A stretch of 64,000 nt of DNA from Desmodus rotundus. Lineage: Eukaryota; Chordata; Mammalia; Chiroptera; Phyllostomidae. Below, piece by piece: positions 57,709-64,000 of the stretch. Each line of letters starts with the position of its first letter. The first letter of the stretch is position 1. The translations under genes and the position numbers were made by a program. The stretch covers positions 153,612,583-153,676,582 of the forward strand of contig NC_071390.1 in NCBI RefSeq assembly GCF_022682495.2. The letters run 5' to 3'. The notes below the pieces were generated by a model that had not been told where the DNA came from, searched no databases, and saw only the letters and a list, made by a program, of their open reading frames with translations.

Positions 57709-58890
57709 CAGCTTAAAAAGAAGTAAAAGCTAAAACCAGCTTCCTATAACAAATGGTATGTAATCTAAACCTCATGATAAAATGTGATTGATAGGCAATT
57801 TTATGTAAGAAGATTATTTTCCATGAAATAATTTTCATATTATTTTCCTTCAAACATTCCCTGTATAGAAGATTGTGTTATTTTTTACAACTCACTACTT
57901 TATCACCATAAGATAACTTTATGTCCTTGCCCTTTGAATGTGACTCGTAATGCCTCATTTTCATGCCCTATTAATGAGCTTGGTTGTAGGATCCTCTCTG
58001 GCTAATAGAATGTATGTGACCATGACAAATGCCATCCCTGAACAGAGTTTTACATTCACTTCAGTTACTTGGCTAGATTTCCAAAGAACACACCCAGAGT
58101 TAGGTTTCTCCTTCACTCTGGTCCTTTACGCAAACCTCAGCTTGGAGTAGAGCTATAGCTGACCCACAGCCCACAAGTATTGAAGGAGCTGTTCTTTATG
58201 CAGTATAACCTAGCGACATTTCCTAACACACCCCAGAAATATCCAAAGATTCATAGCCTTGTTTGAAATACAGGCCTTTCCTCATGATGGGTCTCTGTAT
58301 ATATTCTCTACTCACTTTTTCAGGTATTTTCCTCACAAATGACACTTAGGGAATATTTTTTTTAATTAAAGATTACAAAAATGTTATTTTATACTTCAAT
58401 TAGGTTAGTTTTGGGTCCAGTATCTGAAATCTTAATGAAAATCTCAGAAGTTTCTGGTATTGGTGTTCTGCCAACCTAATTTTGATTTTTAAAAAATGGT
58501 TGCCATTGTATTTATTTTCATTGTACCATTTATATCTGTAAAATTCTATACTTTGTAAATGCACAATAAAGTGAATGCTGAAAACTGCATTTTTTCTTAA
58601 ATTGCCATTGATTGTTAGTTTTATGACATTCAAATATTTTAAAGCTTGCTGATTTTATTTTTAACTTTTTCTTATGATGAAATTTGCATATCTTGTACAG
58701 AAATAAGTACTGTTCTGAAATATATAATATAAAAAGCTAAAATCTTTAACCTTATCCAATTAATCTTCAATATAATTTTCTCTGTGGAAGCCACTAATAA
58801 TATTTTAGTGAATCCTGTTCCCTCATACTTTCAATGCATAATCAAAATCAGCATCTCCCTCACTTCAAATATTGCTCTATACCCCCATAC
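57709..58890. other. Unannotated stretch
   Basis: No gene or repeat recognised in about 1.2 kb. Confidence 0.45.
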
Positions 58891-58978
58891 TACCTCTATC
58901 TGTCTATTTATCTATCTATTCTTCATCATCATCATCATCTATGTACCTACTTCCATCTATCTACCTACTTCCTCTTCT
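58891..58978. repeat. (TCTA)n and (ATC)n microsatellite
   Basis: Imperfect tcta units followed by about six atc units and further tcta/ctac units. Confidence 0.8.
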
Positions 58979-59929
58979 GACTCTTTTTTTATTTAAATGG
59001 AAAGATACCCTGAACTCAGTTCTATAACTTATTGTGCTCATTTAACAATGTACTGTGGACCTCTTTTCTATAACAGTACATGAAGAAAATACCTCATTTA
59101 AAAAAATGAACAATTAAAAACATGAATAAAAAATAATCCAATAAAAATGCCAACGTAGAATTACCTTCTGTGGATATTTTATGGTTAATTCAACCAGACA
59201 TCTACTGATAAACATTTGATTTCTATGTCTTTCTCTTACAAATACCACACTGGAAATATGTGCATATACCCATGAAGTACATTTTCTTTGAGAAAGAGAT
59301 GTTTATTGAACATCACTTTCTGTACCATTAATTTTCCACTTTTATACACCAACTGAATTTAACATCTTAAGAGCCATATATTCAAAATCTTCCTGGCAAA
59401 TAGGAGTTTATGACAAGAGCACTTGCTATCTGAGAAAGAAATTTAAACACTGACTAAATTGATATGTTTGAAATGTCCCTCATTATAGTTCAACAATGAC
59501 CTTTGTTTTTGATGTGAAGGCAACAGCAGATACATGAGAATCACTATGCAAATGCAGCTTCTTTTTCTTTACAATCTCGATATATTCACTTCTGTGCAGA
59601 TTTTTACTTTCTCACTGAAATTACTTTTCATTAGAATGAGACTTAATAGTTCCTCTTATAACCTACTGTATCAATTAATTCTCTTTAGTATTCTTTTTTG
59701 GTATTCATTTAAGTTCTGAATGTATGTTTGGTGAATGTTCAGTACATTTCCTGTGAAGCAATGAGTAACTTAAGATTTGGGGAGGAATTTCTGCAGCTAA
59801 TATATCGTACATAACACATAGGGTTCTACTCTACTTACATTTAGGCTATCACCTCAACCTTAATATTTTACCAGATTTATCTTTTTCTTGATTATTCATT
59901 AACATTGTTATTTTTTTACCCCATTGTTA
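58979..59929. other. Unannotated stretch
   Basis: No gene or repeat recognised. Confidence 0.45.
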
Positions 59930-60130
59930 CCCCTGGCTGGTATAGCTCAGTGGACTGAGTCTCAGCCTGCAAACCAAAGGGTTGCCAGTTCGATTCCTAG
60001 TCAGGACACATGCCTGGGTTGTGGGCCAGGTGCCTAGCTGGGGATGTGCAAGAGGCAATCACACATTGATGTTTCTCTCCCTCTCTTCCCCTTTCTCTGG
60101 AAATAAGTAAATAAATAAAGTATTTAAAAA
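59930..60130 (+). mobile_element. VES-type bat SINE
   Basis: Head cccctggctggtatagctca, A box tagctcagtggactgag, B box gttcgattcctagtcagg, then tgggttgtgggccaggtgcc, cacattgatgtttctctccc and an A-rich tail. Well preserved. No clear target duplication seen. Confidence 0.93.
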
Positions 60131-61650
60131 TGTTCAAAATGTTCTCATTTTCCTTATATTTACATAATAATACATACAACATAAACATATTTTATATTTT
60201 CTTAGTATAAAATATTAAAATTCATTTCAATAACTGGACATTTAGGTATATTTTTCAATAGTCTATTAGTGTAAATCACATGCTTGAAAGCAATAAATCA
60301 GTAGTCAATAAATAGAATGTATAAAATTGGTTAAATATTTTGTTTTCTTGAAAGAAAATTACTGAGATTTAAATAAATCTTAGTGTGCTATATACATTTA
60401 GGAGAATTTTTTCTGCTTTTTCTCCTTCCTCTATTTTTCTTAGTTTATTACACAATAGATGAAAAGTTTCATTTTATCATCACATGTGAATGAGTTCCGG
60501 GGGGAATTAGCTCTGTTTTCATTTTCCTCCATCCTGTTCTTAAACATTTTACTATAGGGTTAGAATTTGACTTTTACTTTTTTTCTCTGATCTGCATTTG
60601 CTTAAAAAGAATGAAATGAATAATTGCTTATTACTTACTCTTCTTGTCATTTTAAAGAAAAGTCTTTGAGCTGACACCCTCTTTAAAATGTCCAACTATG
60701 TTCCACGTTGGGGTCCTTGTTCTCTCTCTCTTCCCACTTTTTGCTCTGTGACTATGGACAGCACCAAACTAGCACCTGCACTCCAGGACCATTGGACTCT
60801 GGCAGGAGGGAGGTGGTGGTACACACCAAAAACGTTTTCTTTTGGTCACTTTAAGGAGATTGGTCATTATAATGCAGGCACTTAGGTTCTTTGGGGGGAG
60901 AAGTGTGTCTTGGCACCATCAATTCCTAGTATTTTTTATTTCTGTAGAGATGGAGGACTTCATAATTTTCATCAATAAATTTTATTGTTTTATACAAAGT
61001 CAAAATAGCTGGCCTTATTACCTTGCACAACTGAACACTGTGAGATAAATGCCTCTATTGCACATAGTGAATACTAGATAAATAATTACTGAATGCAAAT
61101 TACAAGAAGAGAAGATGGCATGTTGTATGGTCATATTTATATAAAGAAAAGAGAGTATTTAGAAGAAAACATTTAATATTCCCAAAATTGGAAGTATGAG
61201 TCAACATAACCCATCAACAAATCATTTTGCTGCTTGGAAATCTTTTGCTTGCTATACCTGCAAATCTAATGATATCTTATTTTTATTGCTTAACCACTGA
61301 TTAGGACTGATATGCAGTGAATATTCTCTTTGTGTGTATGTGCATGGATAATTGCCCTCTCCACTTTAACTCACAAATGTATATGACATGTGAAAGAAGA
61401 TACAGATTTTCTGACTTTGGTTTGAAGACTGTCAATGTAGGCTCTAATAACTATCTTAAATTGTTATTTCTACTAATTGGATTAGCAATTCAAGCCATTT
61501 GAGATATAATCAAAGATTAATGCAACTCCTCTGAATAATCTCTCATGAAATCAACTCTAAAAAATGGAAGTAGATCAAGTACTTACTGGTTTACTTGTAT
61601 TAGGTATGTTGATTTGAGAATACCTGTATAACTATGTATATAAATAATTA
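60131..61650. other. Unannotated stretch
   Basis: About 1.5 kb with no gene or repeat recognised. Confidence 0.45.
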
Positions 61651-62091
61651 GTGTGTCTGGAAAACATACAGCCATTGTTAATAAAACAAGAATGGTTTAA
61701 GCGGCATTGATGTAATCTGGCAGCCAAGGAGGGCAGACTGGAATGTGCACGCGTGAAGAATGCCCCCTTCACTGTACTAGTCATGGGGGTGGTAGACGCT
61801 ATTGAGTGAGCCTGTGTACTGTGTGCCTGTCACATTCAAAGTGACTCAACAAGTAGAGCAATAAATCAGCATCAGCTTTTGCATTAAGCTTGAACATTCC
61901 TTCATGGAAACTATTCGGATGATTTAGAAGGCCACAGCTATGAGCAACCGCGGTGATTGGCAGCTTCATCATGACAACATACCCAATCACCTGTCACATC
62001 TTGTGCAGAGTTTTTTGAAAAAAAAGTCAAATAGCTCAGGTGACTCAGCCTCCCTACAGCCCAGATTTGGTGCCCTGTAACTTCTGGCTTA
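61651..62091 (+). mobile_element. Mariner-type DNA transposon, internally deleted and 3'-truncated (copy 3)
   Basis: Preceded by TA, starts gtgtgtctggaaaacataca and follows copy 1 closely (gcattgatgtaatctggcag, gccaaggagggcagactgga). It keeps the same internal junction and the GDWQLHHDN coding region (frame-shifted), and SPDLVPCNFWL with Asn at the third catalytic position (62079-62081). Sequence similarity stops abruptly at about 62091, so the last third and the right terminal repeat are missing. Confidence 0.8.
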
Positions 62092-63544
62092 AAATTTTAA
62101 GGAAAAAAAGTGTTTTGATCCTTAAATTTTTCAGGCATTGCAGAATAAATTGGGGTCACATTTCATTATTCCTATTAATACTTCTCACTAATGGTATGAT
62201 TTCTCTGTGCAAAATGGAAAAATAAAGTAAATAACGCAATGATCTTCATTGACAATAGTCACATGGCAAATTCACAACTGCTTTTTTTTTGCTTTGTTCT
62301 GTATGCCTCTATTCACATTTTCCCCATTTTCTTGACAATTATTCCCTCTTCTCATTCCCACAACTTCTGTACAACATTTCTACCCATCAAATGGAAAAGT
62401 CTGGGTTGGTGATGTGCTTGTGGTTTTAGGGCGTGATACTGGTGGAGTGATTATGGAGTTTAGTTCACTTCCATAAATACTATACCATGCACAAGAGATG
62501 GTTGTTTTCCTATATGTGGTAAGGGAACAGGCAAGGAGAGAAGGAATGATCACTGTATATATAAATATAAATACATATGTATCTCGGCAACACATCTAGG
62601 AAATACTATAGTTGAGGAACAAGAAATGGTGATAAGCTATTTTGGGGCTAATAGTGAAGATTCATTAACAGGGAGAAGGACCTGCTACTTCTTAATTGGG
62701 TCATAGCAGATTCTAGTATATAAGTCCTTCTTCCTAAGCATTGATCATGGAAATTAGGAAGAAATATCTGTGGCAAGAAACTAAAGTTTCCTTTCTCTAA
62801 TATGTTAACTCTAAAAAGTACATGGATGGACTTCAGGGTTTTCATGAGCCATATAAGCAACAGATTTATGTGTCAATTTTCTTCTTTAATTTGAATATTT
62901 TTCTTGTGAAAAATAATTTTTGAATAGCCTGGGGTATTTATGTATTCCTTTAAACAAAAATATGTGGTATGAGATGTTATTTTAATTCTTATTATTTTAA
63001 ACTATGAGTAAGTGTTAATTATTATGTAAGCAAAACTAATATTCCTGCAACTAAAATTATTAGCTGAATTCAAACTTCTTTTTGTGTTCTTTAATAATAT
63101 TGTTTTATGTAGTTTTTATTATCAGGCAAGGGAAACATTTTTACAAGTAAAAATAAACAAGTATGAAAGCCACAATTTTCTATCTGTGTGTTTAAAAAAA
63201 TCAATTTCCAAAATAATGAATTATACATAGAATTATTTTTGACTATAATTTCTCTGCAAACATTTACTAAATAGTTTTTTAAGATTTACATAATGAACAA
63301 AAGGTTAATTTTAGCTATTAGTGAGCTGTGCTCCTGTCTGTCTTTTTTGAGAACCAGAACCTTGAATGTAATTTGTCTAGAGTTCTTCAGTCTACCAAAC
63401 CTGTTTACAAATACCTACAAGAATATACACACACATAGATGCACAGAGAAGTAAGAATAAATTATCTAATGGCTTCAGGCCACATCACACATAGGTAAAA
63501 CCAGGATTATTATAACCTCAATCTGATCCTATGTTTATAATAAC
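62092..63544. other. Unannotated stretch
   Basis: About 1.4 kb with no gene or repeat recognised. Confidence 0.45.
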
Positions 63545-63715
63545 TTAGTGGGGAGAGGGGTCTATAGGAACTACTATAAAGGACACAAGGACAAAATCAA
63601 GAGGGAGGGTAGAGGTGGGGGAGGGAGGTGGGACTGGCTGGGGTGGGGTGGAGGGAAGGGGAGAAAATGCACACAATTGTAACTGACTAAAAATAAATAA
63701 ATAAATTTAAAAAAA
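63545..63715 (+). mobile_element. Young LINE-1 3' UTR end
   Basis: Very similar to the 3' UTR at 45630-45790: ggaactactataaaggacac, then a G-rich tract (63601-63661) with ggggtggggtggagggaagg, acacaattgtaactgactaa and a tail. 5'-truncated to about 170 bp. Confidence 0.85.
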
Positions 63716-64000
63716 TTACTTTGTTGATATGTAATTTACATGCCATACAACTCATCCATTTAAACTGTGTAATTTAATGGTTATTTGCCTATTCAAAGAT
63801 ATGTGCCATCATTACTATAGTCAACTTTAGAACATTTTCATAAACTAAAAATAGCCCATACTGTTTAGCTATGATTTTCATACCCCTGAACCCCAAGCCC
63901 TATAAAACACCATGCTGATTTTGTCTCCATAGATTTGCTTATTTAGGACACTTCGTACAAATGGAATGACATACTATGAGGTATTTTGTTTTCATGGTTT
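63716..64000 (-). repeat. Old LINE-1 antisense fragment, continues past window
   Basis: Recognised by ttacatgccatacaactcat, ccatttaaactgtgtaattt, gatatgtgccatcattacta and tagatttgcttatttaggac, the order of an old LINE-1 3' region in antisense. Confidence 0.6.

Noticed and set aside
1..64000. An undescribed defence or biosynthetic system
   Set aside because: Only one gene (GABRG1, partial) is supported; everything else recognised is transposon, microsatellite or unannotated AT-rich DNA.

Overview
This is ordinary nuclear DNA from a placental mammal, almost certainly a bat. The bat assignment rests on five tRNA-derived SINEs of the VES type (heads such as CCCTGGCTGGTGTGGCTCAG, CT-rich middles, A-rich tails), on LINE-1 3' UTRs of the kind common in bats, and on a mariner-type DNA transposon present in three copies. 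The base composition is AT-rich and almost all long reading frames are repeat-derived or chance.

Only one real gene is present: the 3' half of GABRG1, encoding the gamma-1 subunit of the GABA-A receptor, on the + strand. Four coding exons (probably exons 6-9 of 9) lie at 2202-2339, 2431-2583, 5142-5353 and 14929-15198. Together they encode the end of the extracellular domain, M1, the pore-lining M2, M3, the intracellular loop and M4. All splice sites are canonical, the phases agree, and the frame is open to the stop codon at 15196-15198. The 3' UTR starts at 15199. Its end is not certain; a candidate poly(A) signal lies at 20318-20323.

Intron 5 (1-2201) is mostly an old LINE-1 ORF2 with a small secondary insertion. 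Intron 6 is only 91 bp. Intron 8 (5354-14928) carries a SINE, a MIR, a mariner copy and LINE-1 ends. The rest of the window (about 20.6-64 kb) is a gene desert downstream of GABRG1 and is a layered record of transposition. At 21.5-23.8 kb a LINE-1 with a 5' inversion is interrupted by a deleted betaretrovirus-like endogenous retrovirus (with LTR, primer-binding site and target duplication) and by an ORF1/HAL1-like fragment. At 27.5-29.1 kb a mariner sits inside a LINE-1 next to a Tigger-type element. At 44.8-46.5 kb a young LINE-1 sits inside an older one with an 11-bp target duplication. At 46.9-48.8 kb there is an old LINE-1, at about 56 kb an ERV-L pol fragment, and at 61.7 kb a third mariner. 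MIR, L2, SINE and microsatellite tracts fill in between.

I found no RNA gene, CRISPR array, operon or undescribed system. The notable signals are evolutionary: nested insertions, a shared internal deletion in the three mariner copies, and a few amino-acid differences in GABRG1 relative to the human protein as I remember it. Repeat boundaries are by eye and are approximate to tens of bases unless a duplication or terminus fixes them.
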